DNA from: an uncultured Ureaplasma sp.
GTDB lineage: Bacteria > Bacillota_I > Bacilli_A > Mycoplasmatales > Mycoplasmoidaceae
DNA: 8,138 bases
NCBI GenBank assembly: GCA_902782585.1
Contig: CACZNK010000008.1
Coordinates: forward strand, 1-8,138
Direction of reading: 5' to 3'
Both the position numbers and the translations under genes were made by a program. Below the pieces are notes generated by a model. It worked only from the letters and a program-made list of their open reading frames with translations. It was not told where the DNA came from and ran no database searches. How positions within the stretch are numbered: the first letter of the stretch is position 1; each line of letters opens with the position of its first letter. Of this stretch, positions 1 through 6,054 are shown one piece after another.

Positions 1-432
1 CCAATCATTTCTATGAAATTCAATGATGCTAAGCCAACAAGCAATGATTTACTTGCAATTAATGAAAAACAATATCAATTATTAGGAATTTCATTTGTTG
101 ACCATCCAATTATAAAAATTAAAAGTAAATTTAAAGATTTAAAAATTTACACTTTAAAGCAAATTGCTAATGATGATAAAAATTCATTCTTTAGAACAAT
201 TTGTATGATTGTAGGCATTAGAGAAATAATAGATCGTAATGGTAAAAAAATGGCTTTTGTTAAAATTGAAGATGAAACAAAAATGGCTAGTGCTATAATT
301 TTTGGCACAGTATATTCAAAAATAGCTAATTTATTTAATAATAAAGAAGCTATTGCACTAAGTTTAAGAAAAGATTTAAAAAAAGAAGACAATTTAATTA
401 TTCTTAATGCTCATAAGATAAATACAATATAA
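1..432 (+). CDS. dnaE: DNA polymerase III alpha subunit (DnaE), C-terminal part, 5' end outside the window
   Basis: The frame is open from base 1 and ends in TAA at 430-432, so this is the last 143 residues of a longer protein. The ATG at 13 is internal and not the start. Residues about 21-36 (EKQYQLLGISFVDHPI) match the segment of DnaE-type polymerases that precedes the OB fold (pattern LG.yls.HPl). Residues about 62-125 then give the OB-fold nucleic-acid-binding domain, with the typical core KKMAFVKIEDET. DnaE polymerases copy DNA at the replication fork. Firmicutes and mollicutes usually carry both PolC and DnaE, with DnaE thought to extend primers. The polymerase (PHP and palm) domains lie upstream and cannot be checked. 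The next gene starts 11 nt after the stop, which suggests one transcript with the exonuclease and fpg. The family call is good; the only alternative is another OB-fold polymerase fragment. Confidence 0.85.
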   Translation, partial: PIISMKFNDAKPTSNDLLAINEKQYQLLGISFVDHPIIKIKSKFKDLKIYTLKQIANDDKNSFFRTICMIVGIREIIDRNGKKMAFVKIEDETKMASAIIFGTVYSKIANLFNNKEAIALSLRKDLKKEDNLIILNAHKINTI

Positions 433-443
433 TTGTATTTAGT

Positions 444-1337
444 ATGCAAAATAAGAAAGCATTAGCAATTGATGGCAATAGTTTAATGTATCGTTGTTTT
501 TATGCAACACACAACCAATTAGAATATTATCAAAAAAATAATTTAAAACCATTAAACGCTTTTAATTTATTTGTTTATTCTGTTTTAAAACTAATAAATA
601 GCAATCATTATGATTATGCAATGATTGCATTTGACCATGGCAAAACTACTTTTAGAACAGAGAAATATGAAAAATATAAAGAAGGTAGAAAACCAATGCC
701 TATTGAATTGGTTTCACAACTGAATGACATTAAAAAAATACCATCATTACTTGGTATTATTGGTATGGAATTACCAAGATACGAGGCAGATGATATTATT
801 GGTAGTTTTGTCAAATTGATGAATAAAAATAATGTGGAGGTAGAAATTTATTCATCAGATAGAGATATGCTTCAATTAGTTAGCAATTTAACAAAAGTTA
901 AGTTACTTAAATCAGGTGTAAGTATTATTGATGAGTATAACACCAATAATTTTAAAGAAAAATTTATGGGTTTAACCCCTCAACAAATAATTGATTATAA
1001 AGGTATTGCTGGAGATGGATCAGACCATTTAAAAGGTATTCCAGGTATAGGTCCTAAAACAGCTGTAAATATGTTATTAAAATATGGTAATATTGAAAAT
1101 TTATATATACATATTGATGAATTGACTGAGAAAACAAAAACTAATTTACTAAATAATAAACAACAAGCCATAGATTGTAAAGAACTTGCTACAATTGTAA
1201 CTAATTTGTTTGATGATAAGATTATTGATGAATTTTTACACAAACCAATTCAATATGATGAACTTTATAAGATTGCTAATGAAAATAATTTAAATCATTT
1301 AAAAAAATATATTGAAAAATTTAAAAATCCTTTTTAA
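444..1337 (+). CDS. polA: Stand-alone 5'-3' exonuclease (PolA N-terminal domain type)
   Basis: At 297 aa this protein is only the 5' nuclease part of DNA polymerase I; no 3'-5' exonuclease or polymerase domain follows. It should remove RNA primers and 5' flaps during lagging-strand maturation and repair. Visible motifs are AIDGNSL at residues 8-14, FDHGKTTFR at 63-71, YKEGR at 78-82 (helical arch basic residues), EADD at 114-117, SDRD at 138-141, and the helix-3-turn-helix DNA-binding segment from GDGSDHLKGIPG into IGPKTA at 190-207. The acidic metal ligands of the family (D10, D64, E114, D116, D117, D139, D141) are present. The ATG at 444 is chosen because it puts the first Asp motif at the usual distance. 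No Shine-Dalgarno site precedes it, so translation may be coupled to dnaE, which ends 11 nt upstream. Mycoplasmas typically have this exonuclease-only form. Confidence 0.93.
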   Translation: MQNKKALAIDGNSLMYRCFYATHNQLEYYQKNNLKPLNAFNLFVYSVLKLINSNHYDYAMIAFDHGKTTFRTEKYEKYKEGRKPMPIELVSQLNDIKKIPSLLGIIGMELPRYEADDIIGSFVKLMNKNNVEVEIYSSDRDMLQLVSNLTKVKLLKSGVSIIDEYNTNNFKEKFMGLTPQQIIDYKGIAGDGSDHLKGIPGIGPKTAVNMLLKYGNIENLYIHIDELTEKTKTNLLNNKQQAIDCKELATIVTNLFDDKIIDEFLHKPIQYDELYKIANENNLNHLKKYIEKFKNPF

Positions 1338-1339
1338 TT

Positions 1340-2182
1340 ATGCCTGAATTACCTGAAGTCACTACTATTATTAACGTATTAAAACGTTCAACATTGTTAA
1401 ACAACAAAATTATAAGTGTTGATGTTTTAAAACCAAAAGTTATTCAAAATACTTCAATCCAGCGATTTAAAAATTTTTTTATTAATGAAAAGATTATTAA
1501 TATTGAAAGACTTGGTAAATATATTATTTATAAATTAACAAACAAAAAAGTATTTGTATCACATTTAAGAATGGAGGGTAAATTCTTTTATGATGTTAAA
1601 TCTACATTAAATAAATTACCCCATCTAATGGTTCTATTTAATTTTAAAGATGGGAATAGTCTCGCATATTGTGATTCACGTATGTTTGGCACATTCTCAA
1701 TTTACACTGAGAATAACTATTTAAAATCAAAAGAATTATCAAAGTTAAGTATTGATCCATTAGATAAGAAATTTATTTCTAAATTCTTGTTTAATAAGAT
1801 TAATAAAATCAACCAACCAATTAAAACCGTTTTATTAAATCAAAGCATTATTTCTGGTATTGGTAATATTTATGCTGATGAAATCTTATTTATGTGTAAG
1901 ATTAACCCATTAACTAAAGCTAAAGCATTAACAATCAGAGATTGTGAATTAATTTGTAAGTATTCTAAAAAGATATTATTAGATGCTATTAAATGTAAAG
2001 GAACAACAATATTTTCATATAAATTTGATAAAAACCATTCTGGTGAATTTCAGAAATATCTAAAAGTTCATCAAAGAGAAAACAAATTATGTAAGAATTG
2101 TAAAACACCAATTGTTAAAATAAAGATAAATGGCAGAGGGACATATTTTTGCCCAAAATGTCAAAAGGAGAAAAAATGTTAA
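1340..2182 (+). CDS. mutM: Formamidopyrimidine-DNA glycosylase (Fpg/MutM)
   Basis: This is a base-excision repair enzyme that removes 8-oxoguanine and formamidopyrimidines and cuts the resulting abasic site. At 280 aa it has the normal family length. The N terminus MPELPEV provides the catalytic Pro2 and Glu3 after Met removal. LGK at 58-60 carries the conserved lysine. HLRMEGKF at 75-82 and DSRMFG at 112-117 are the lesion-recognition loops. The helix-two-turn-helix lies around 165-185 (SIISGIGNIYADE). A C-terminal zinc finger has Cys251, Cys254, Cys271 and Cys274, with the usual Gly-Arg-Gly-Thr ahead of the second Cys pair. One deviation is VHQRE at 243-247, where VYGRE is usual. It starts 2 nt after the exonuclease stop and overlaps coaE by 7 nt, so all are probably co-transcribed and partly translationally coupled. 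Confidence 0.96.
   Translation: MPELPEVTTIINVLKRSTLLNNKIISVDVLKPKVIQNTSIQRFKNFFINEKIINIERLGKYIIYKLTNKKVFVSHLRMEGKFFYDVKSTLNKLPHLMVLFNFKDGNSLAYCDSRMFGTFSIYTENNYLKSKELSKLSIDPLDKKFISKFLFNKINKINQPIKTVLLNQSIISGIGNIYADEILFMCKINPLTKAKALTIRDCELICKYSKKILLDAIKCKGTTIFSYKFDKNHSGEFQKYLKVHQRENKLCKNCKTPIVKIKINGRGTYFCPKCQKEKKC
2165..2170 (+). promoter_or_regulatory. Ribosome binding site for coaE
   Basis: AAGGAG lies 5 nt before the ATG at 2176, inside the 3' end of mutM. It decides the coaE start: an in-frame ATG at 2149 also exists but would add nine residues that overlap the mutM zinc finger and that the family does not need. This is one of only three clear Shine-Dalgarno sites in the window. Confidence 0.75.
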
Positions 2183-2745
2183 TTTGTATCACTGGTAAAA
2201 TCGGATGTGGTAAATCAACCATTCTTAAACAATACAAAAGACTTGGATACAAAACACTAGAAATGGATAAATATATCCATTCTATTTATAAATCAAATAA
2301 GATTGGATATGAATTGATTAAAGAAAAATTTGGACAAAAATATGTGAATGATAAAGAGGTAAATCGTAAAAAGTTAGGTCAATTAGTTTTTAAAAGTAAA
2401 AAACAACTCGATAAACTTAATGCAATTACATTACCTTTAATAAAAAATAAAATTCTTTCATTTAAAAAACTTAAAGGAATAATTTTTATTGAATTGGGTA
2501 TTTATATTAAACATGCAAAGTATTTTAGTAATTGTTTTGATTTAATTATTTTGGTTAAAGGGAAACAGGATCAAATCAATAAAAAAATAAACAAACTCTC
2601 ATGAAATGGAACTACATTACTAGTAAATTGAAAGAATAAATTACCTAAAAAAACTAAATTAATAATCTTTGACAATACCATACCATTAAAGCAACAATGT
2701 AGTGTTGTAAAAAAGACAATAAATTTAATCAAAAAATATATCTAA
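2176..2745 (+). CDS. coaE: Dephospho-CoA kinase (CoaE), divergent; two TGA codons read as Trp
   Basis: CoaE catalyses the last step of coenzyme A synthesis, ATP-dependent phosphorylation of dephospho-CoA. The P-loop GKIGCGKST is at residues 7-15 and the early acidic substrate-site motif LEMDKYIH at 28-35. Under the standard code the frame breaks at 2602. With TGA as Trp (W143 from 2602-2604, W152 from 2629-2631) it runs to TAA at 2743-2745 and gives 189 aa, close to the usual 190-210. The C-terminal segment LIIFDNTIPLKQQC fits the family's closing DN motif. Several expected residues are weak or missing. The His-Pro motif in the middle reads TLP at residues 85-87, the PLLFE stretch is only partly recognisable (IELGIYIK, 105-112), and the usual Q..R.L.R lid motif has Lys in place of Arg (QDQINKKINK, 131-140). 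It overlaps mutM by 7 nt. I am confident of the P-loop kinase fold and family, less so of normal activity. Confidence 0.82.
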
Positions 2746-2808
2746 AAGAATGTTGGATACTTTCCTACATTTTATGTAGAAAACTTTCTAAAATGTTATT
2801 TTATGGGT

Positions 2809-2858
2809 ATTTCCATTTAAACAATATTTATTTTTGATTGTAGGTAATGGAAATTTTT
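2809..2858 (+). terminator. Hairpin with T run after coaE (likely intrinsic terminator or dnaB leader attenuator)
   Basis: ATTTCCATT at 2809-2817 pairs perfectly with AATGGAAAT at 2846-2854. Nested inside, ACAAT at 2821-2825 pairs with ATTGT at 2837-2841, leaving an 11-nt loop. The outer stem runs straight into TTTTT (2854-2858), followed by further T-rich blocks. It sits 64 nt after the coaE stop and about 140 nt before dnaB. It probably ends the dnaE-to-coaE transcript. The stem is AT-rich and therefore not very stable. Confidence 0.5.
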
Positions 2859-2938
2859 CAATTTTCAAAAAATTTTTTTAATTTTTATTTGTAATTTTTA
2901 TTTAAAAAATATTTAATTTAGTTACTCCATTAATAAGA

Positions 2939-2966
2939 GTTACAAAATACTTAATAATCGGATAAT
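2939..2966 (+). promoter_or_regulatory. Probable promoter of dnaB-dnaI
   Basis: GATAAT at 2961-2966 is a good -10 candidate, with a weak -35 (GTTACA, 2939-2944) 16 nt upstream. Transcription would start near 2973, just before the ribosome binding site at 2977-2984. The position after a likely terminator supports it. The -35 match is poor, as is common in mycoplasmas. Confidence 0.4.
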
Positions 2967-2976
2967 GTTTTTTTAA

Positions 2977-2984
2977 AGAAAGGA
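2977..2984 (+). promoter_or_regulatory. Ribosome binding site for dnaB
   Basis: AGAAAGGA lies 9 nt before the ATG at 2994 and supports that start. A GTG at 2987 is out of frame. Confidence 0.65.
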
Positions 2985-2993
2985 TAGTGAATA

Positions 2994-4172
2994 ATGTTTC
3001 AGAATATTATTTTCTCAATAGTAAAAAAATATGACTTCACTATCAATTATAAATCCATATATGATTTATACACACCAATAATTGGTGATCAAGCTATTTC
3101 TTTATATATTATTCTTTGTAATGAAGCTGATAAGCACCGTCAAGCAGGTACTAAATATAGCACAATTGAGTTTTTATATAAGCAATTAAATTTGACATAT
3201 GATACATTTCTTCAATTAAGAACAAGACTTGAAGCTCTTCAATTATTAAGAACATACATGGATATAAACAAAAAGGAATATTGTTTTGAACTTATTGAAC
3301 CATTAAGCTTTATAAAATTTATTCATAATCAAAAATTTAGACACTTACTATACACAAAAATAGGAAAAACTAATTATGAGAGACTAGAATACTTACACTC
3401 TAATAACCATTTATCTAAATCATGATTAAATGTATCAGTAAATTTTGATATTGTGTTCAAAGATTCAGAGTTAGCTAAAATTTATGAATTCAATTTTAAC
3501 GATTTATATAAAAACATTTCTTATAAAACTCATCAAGTTGTATTATTAAGTAACCAAGTTAAAGATTTGATTAATTTTTTCTTTAGTACATATAATTTAA
3601 CTTTATCTGAGATTGAACACTGTGTTTACAATTCAATTGTTCAAAATAAAGAAAGACAGTTCGAAGCTGATTACAAACTATTACAAATAAACTTTAAAAA
3701 ATATATTGATGAATCAAATAATATTGATATTTTTAAGCAAATTAAAGTTAATAGGAATGCAAAAATGTTTTATGAGAGTTTAAGTGATGAAGAATTACTT
3801 AAAATATTCAATTCATATCAAAGTTTAAATTCTGAGCATTATTATTTTGCTATTAAAAAAACTAGTTTAACTGATGAAGAATTAAAAATTATTAGCACAC
3901 TACGTAATATTTACCATTTAAATGATAGTTTAATAAATTTAATGATTGATTTTAGTCTAAATAAAACAAATGGTAATTTAAATTCATCATATTTATATAA
4001 AATGGCAAAAACAGCTAATGGTGCTAACTTATTAGATATCACATCTCTATATCAATATTTAATAGGTAAAAAACCTAAAACTAGTAATGAAATAGTTGCT
4101 ACTATTGATAAAGATGCACTTGAATTATCAAGTGATGATGGCCCAGATTGATATTCTATGTTTAATGATTAA
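2994..4172 (+). CDS. dnaB: Replication initiation/membrane attachment protein DnaB (Firmicutes type), two TGA-Trp codons
   Basis: This is the helicase co-loader type of DnaB (as in Bacillus subtilis), not the helicase. It works with DnaD-like and DnaI proteins to place the replicative helicase at the origin. Reading TGA at 3423-3425 and 4149-4151 as Trp (W144, W386) joins two frame-consistent pieces into 392 aa, shorter than the roughly 470 aa of B. subtilis. The N-terminal DDBH1 winged-helix domain (residues about 10-125) shows the typical start YTPIIGDQAISLY and the LEALQLL motif. A DDBH2 domain (about 255-358) contains LSDEEL and the helix LNDSLINLMIDFSLN. The Trp usually seen near the end of DDBH2 is replaced (MAKTANGANLLDI). 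The tail is acidic (LSSDDGPDW). dnaI begins 2 nt after the stop, so the two are almost certainly one operon. The family call rests on domain pattern and neighbour. Confidence 0.85.
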
Positions 4173-4174
4173 TT

Positions 4175-5152
4175 ATGTCTAAAGATTTTTTAACAGAATA
4201 CAAAGATCTTTTTGAAGAAAAATACATTAAGGATTTGGAAATGTCTGATGCTGAAAAGCTAAGATTTCTGCCTATTATTAAACAAATAGTCGATGAACAA
4301 AATGAGTGTAATAAGTTACCAATTGATATTTGTATTAATGAAAGTTTTACTCACACAAGATTAATTAGAGATAAAAATAATAACATTACTCTTACAATCG
4401 TTCCTTGTTCCAAGCGAAAAAAGATTAATAAATTTATTTTTGATGATTTTATTGAAGTAGACAAAAAAAATTTAACAATGAATAAATTATGTAACTCACT
4501 TGTAGATGAAATGTGATCATTACTACCCACTCAAAATACTTTGGATATTAATCTTTCATATCCAGAAAAATATAAAGCATTGAAAAAACAAAAAATTTAT
4601 TTGCATTCTAAATTACAAATTATTAATGTTTTTTTAGCATCGACATTTCACACTTTAAAAAAAGAAAAAGATGTATCAAAAACAAAAGGAATTTATATTT
4701 ATGGTTCATATGGTGTTGGTAAAACATTATTAATGCACACATTTTTAAATTTGCTTCAAAATGAAGGTTTTAAAGTAATTTTTATCAAAACATCGACATT
4801 ATCAAAAATGCTAAAAAACAATTTTGACAAATCAAATGATATTAATGAAAAAATAATTGATAAGTTTAAAAAAGTTGATGTTTTAGTTTTTGATGATATT
4901 GGTGTTTCAGATGGTAATGAATGATTTATAAACCAAGTATTATTTGAAATTTTAGATACTAGATATAATTTGAAGAAATTAACCTATTTTACAAGTAATT
5001 TTAATTTAGATCAATTATTTGCAAAATTAAAAAGTCTTTCAAAATTACCAGCTACAGATATTGGTAGAATTATTGATCGAATTAAATCATTAACTAATAA
5101 CACGACAGTTGAAATCAAAGAATTAAATAATAGATATTCTAATAAAAAATAA
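4175..5152 (+). CDS. dnaI: Helicase loader DnaI (AAA+ ATPase), two TGA-Trp codons
   Basis: DnaI/DnaC-type loaders bind the replicative helicase and use ATP to help load it on DNA. With TGA at 4514-4516 and 4922-4924 read as Trp (W114, W250), the frame gives 325 aa, near the B. subtilis 311. The Walker A motif GSYGVGKT is at 177-184 and Walker B VLVFDDIG at 236-243. The segment NEWFINQVLFEILDTRY at 248-264 matches the family, where Trp at position 250 is the norm and gives direct support for code 4. Sensor I is TYFTSN (270-275), and the arginine-rich GRIIDRIKSL (297-306) fits the sensor II/Arg-finger region. The N-terminal helicase-binding domain is recognisable only weakly; C45, C53, H60 and C78 could be what remains of its zinc site. 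There is no Shine-Dalgarno site, so it is probably coupled to dnaB, which ends 2 nt upstream. Confidence 0.92.
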
Positions 5153-5177
5153 AAATACCCACTAGTTGGGTATTTTT
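5151..5177. terminator. Bidirectional intrinsic terminator between dnaI and tRNA-Cys
   Basis: AAAAATACCCA (5151-5161) pairs with TGGGTATTTTT (5167-5177) in an 11-bp stem with a 5-nt loop (CTAGT). T runs follow on both strands: TTTTTT on the + side and the complement of the A-rich tract 5142-5155 on the - side. The stem begins at the dnaI stop codon and ends 2 nt from the 3' end of the tRNA, so it can terminate both convergent transcripts. Confidence 0.88.
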
Positions 5178-5179
5178 TA

Positions 5180-5254
5180 TGGAGGTGTCTGTCAGATTCG
5201 AACTGACGAATACGAAGGTTGCAGCTTCGGACCTTACCGCTTGGCTAAGACACC
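5180..5254 (-). tRNA. tRNA-Cys (anticodon GCA)
   Basis: The reverse complement folds as a 75-nt cloverleaf with CCA encoded. The acceptor stem is GGTGTCT/AGACACC. The anticodon stem CGAAG/CTTCG encloses loop CTGCAAC (anticodon GCA). The variable region is TATTC, and the T arm is GTCAG-TTCGAAT-CTGAC. The D stem has one G-U pair. Position 73 is U, the identity base of bacterial tRNA-Cys, and together with GCA this settles the identity. It is transcribed toward dnaI and has its own -10 box at 5265-5270, inside the spacer after the 68-aa protein gene. Confidence 0.96.
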
Positions 5255-5264
5255 ATGGAATGTT

Positions 5265-5270
5265 ATTATA
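5265..5270 (-). promoter_or_regulatory. -10 box of the tRNA-Cys promoter
   Basis: On the - strand this reads a perfect TATAAT, ending 10 nt before the tRNA 5' end at 5254. No good -35 is visible; the most plausible is AATTTA about 16 nt upstream, inside the preceding coding region. The tRNA may thus be transcribed both alone and from the rpmF unit. Confidence 0.6.
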
Positions 5271-5273
5271 CTA

Positions 5274-5480
5274 TTAACAATAAATGTAAATTAGATGGCA
5301 AATCATAATACCAAGGCAAACTGCAGAGATGCTTGATAAAATTATCACTATTCCATTAAATAAAAGCGAATATGAACTTTTTTTCTTATTTTTAATTCCT
5401 TCATTATATAGATCAGCTAGTTTGTCTAGGTTTTCAGATTTGGAAGTTTTATAATTTTTAGTGTTTTTAGTATTATTCAT
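5274..5480 (-). CDS. Small single-pass membrane protein of unknown function
   Basis: This 68-aa protein was not recognised. Residues 1-36 are hydrophilic and rich in Lys and Asn, with a short possible helix ENLDKLADLYNEGIK (16-30) and a basic KNKKK at 30-34. Residues about 38-66 are one strongly hydrophobic segment, with Cys55, Cys61 and the C-terminal Cys68. The positive residues before the segment predict the N terminus in the cytoplasm. It is not a lipoprotein, since there is no N-terminal signal with lipobox. The ATG at 5480 lies 5 nt after the rpmF stop, so it is probably co-transcribed with rpmF. No Shine-Dalgarno site is seen. The clean hydrophobic segment, tight spacing and lack of other coding potential on either strand argue for a real gene, but no function can be assigned. 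Confidence 0.7.
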   Translation of the reverse strand: MNNTKNTKNYKTSKSENLDKLADLYNEGIKNKKKSSYSLLFNGIVIILSSISAVCLGIMICHLIYIYC

Positions 5481-5485
5481 TAAGA

Positions 5486-5668
5486 TTATTTATTTTTAAT
5501 GTTTATTATTTTTTTTCCATTGTAGTAACCACATTTTTTACAGATATGATGTGGTTTTACAGGTTTACCGCACTTTTTACATGTTGTAATTGTTGGTTTA
5601 GATAAAGCTAAGTGGCTTTTACGCATCCCTTTACGAGATTTACTTACACGTCTTTGTTGTACTGCCAT
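5486..5668 (-). CDS. rpmF: 50S ribosomal protein L32
   Basis: This is a structural protein of the large ribosomal subunit. At 60 aa it has the standard length. The N terminus MAVQQRRVSKSRKGMRKSH is typical of L32 (usual pattern AVP.rr.Skskk..Rr.H), with Gln in place of Pro at position 4. It is followed by a zinc ribbon with CKKCGKP at 30-36 and CKKCGYYNGKK at 43-53, keeping all four cysteines (C30, C33, C43, C46). A good ribosome binding site (GAGGG) lies 6 nt upstream of the ATG and a TATAAT -10 box 22 nt upstream. It leads a - strand unit with the 68-aa membrane protein and possibly tRNA-Cys, divergent from the YloU-like gene. Confidence 0.96.
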   Translation of the reverse strand: MAVQQRRVSKSRKGMRKSHLALSKPTITTCKKCGKPVKPHHICKKCGYYNGKKIINIKNK

Positions 5669-5674
5669 AATTTT

Positions 5675-5695
5675 CCCTCAATTATCTTAATTATA
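5675..5695 (-). promoter_or_regulatory. rpmF -10 box and ribosome binding site
   Basis: On the - strand, TATAAT (5690-5695) is followed after 10 nt by GAGGG (5675-5679), which is 6 nt from the rpmF ATG. Transcription would start near 5683, leaving a leader of only about 15 nt. No convincing -35 is seen; ATATAA 16 nt upstream is the best available. Confidence 0.6.
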
Positions 5696-5700
5696 CAGAA

Positions 5701-5728
5701 TTGCTAAGAACTTATATAAATATATAAT
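5701..5728 (+). promoter_or_regulatory. Promoter of the YloU-like gene, apparently giving a leaderless mRNA
   Basis: TTGCTA (5701-5706, 4 of 6 matches to the -35 consensus) and a perfect TATAAT (5723-5728) are separated by 16 nt. The ATG begins at 5735, where transcription is expected to start, so no room is left for a ribosome binding site. The promoter lies back to back with that of rpmF; the two -10 boxes are 27 nt apart and the elements interleave. Confidence 0.65.
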
Positions 5729-5734
5729 AGATAC

Positions 5735-6007
5735 ATGCAAAAACTTAAAAAAATCAATTTAACTAAAGAAGTTATTAATGATGTAGTTGAAGATTTAATT
5801 AAAAGTGTACCAGGAATTTCTAAGTCAACTGCTCCAACTATTGAAATTAATCAAGATATTGTTCCACATATAAAGATTACTATTAAACCAATTGATGACA
5901 TTGTTAATGTTTATAACCTTTGTAAACAATTACAAGATTTAGTTTATTACCACATTTTGAATGACTTTGACCTAAATAAGATTAGGGTTGATGTTGTGGC
6001 AATTTAA
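5735..6007 (+). CDS. Asp23/Gls24 (YloU-like) family protein
   Basis: This 90-aa protein is shorter than the usual 110-125 aa of YloU. The layout fits the family: an N-terminal helix LTKEVINDVVEDLIKSVPGI (9-28) with the characteristic VPGI, a beta strand HIKITIKPIDD (45-55), a long helix (about 59-73) and a closing strand KIRVDVVAI (82-90). Asp23-like proteins are membrane-associated or envelope-stress proteins whose exact role is unclear. The strongest support is context: in Firmicutes yloU sits directly before yloV (fakA), as here. Its distinctive start has a -10 box only 6 nt before the ATG. It is followed by fakA after 47 nt. The similarity is low, so the assignment is moderate; a chance fold match is possible but unlikely with this neighbour. 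Confidence 0.7.
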   Translation: MQKLKKINLTKEVINDVVEDLIKSVPGISKSTAPTIEINQDIVPHIKITIKPIDDIVNVYNLCKQLQDLVYYHILNDFDLNKIRVDVVAI

Positions 6008-6020
6008 TATTATTTATATA

Positions 6021-6026
6021 TATAAT
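6021..6026 (+). promoter_or_regulatory. Possible -10 box for fakA
   Basis: A perfect TATAAT lies in the spacer between the YloU-like gene and fakA, 28 nt before the fakA ATG. No good -35 is found at the right distance, and the spacer is so AT-rich (TTATATATATAATATT) that a chance match is likely. fakA may be read from this site, from the yloU promoter, or both. Confidence 0.3.
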
Positions 6027-6054
6027 ATTCAAACTTTTATTAATTTTCTCAATT

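Noticed and set aside
147..392. Antisense frame of 81 codons opposite dnaE, and similar ones opposite the exonuclease (614-814, 995-1243) and fakA (6210-6404)
   Set aside because: They mirror strongly supported genes on the other strand and have no domain, start signal or operon context.
2742..2892. Protein-like reading frame through the spacer after coaE
   Set aside because: It is interrupted by TAG at 2841, is made almost only of F, L, Y, N, K and I as expected of AT-rich DNA, has no start signal, and overlaps a clear hairpin.
2921..2946. Possible operator formed by repeated AGTTAC around 2919-2943
   Set aside because: Only a 6-nt direct repeat and a 4-bp inverted match (ACTC/GAGT), too little in this base composition.
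2746..2993. Chromosome origin next to dnaB-dnaI
   Set aside because: No DnaA boxes (TTATCCACA-like clusters) are seen, and neither dnaA nor dnaN is adjacent; AT-richness is general here.
3423..3455. Apparent frameshift or pseudogene split in dnaB
   Set aside because: Both halves are in the same frame and are separated only by TGA, which is Trp here; no frame change is needed.
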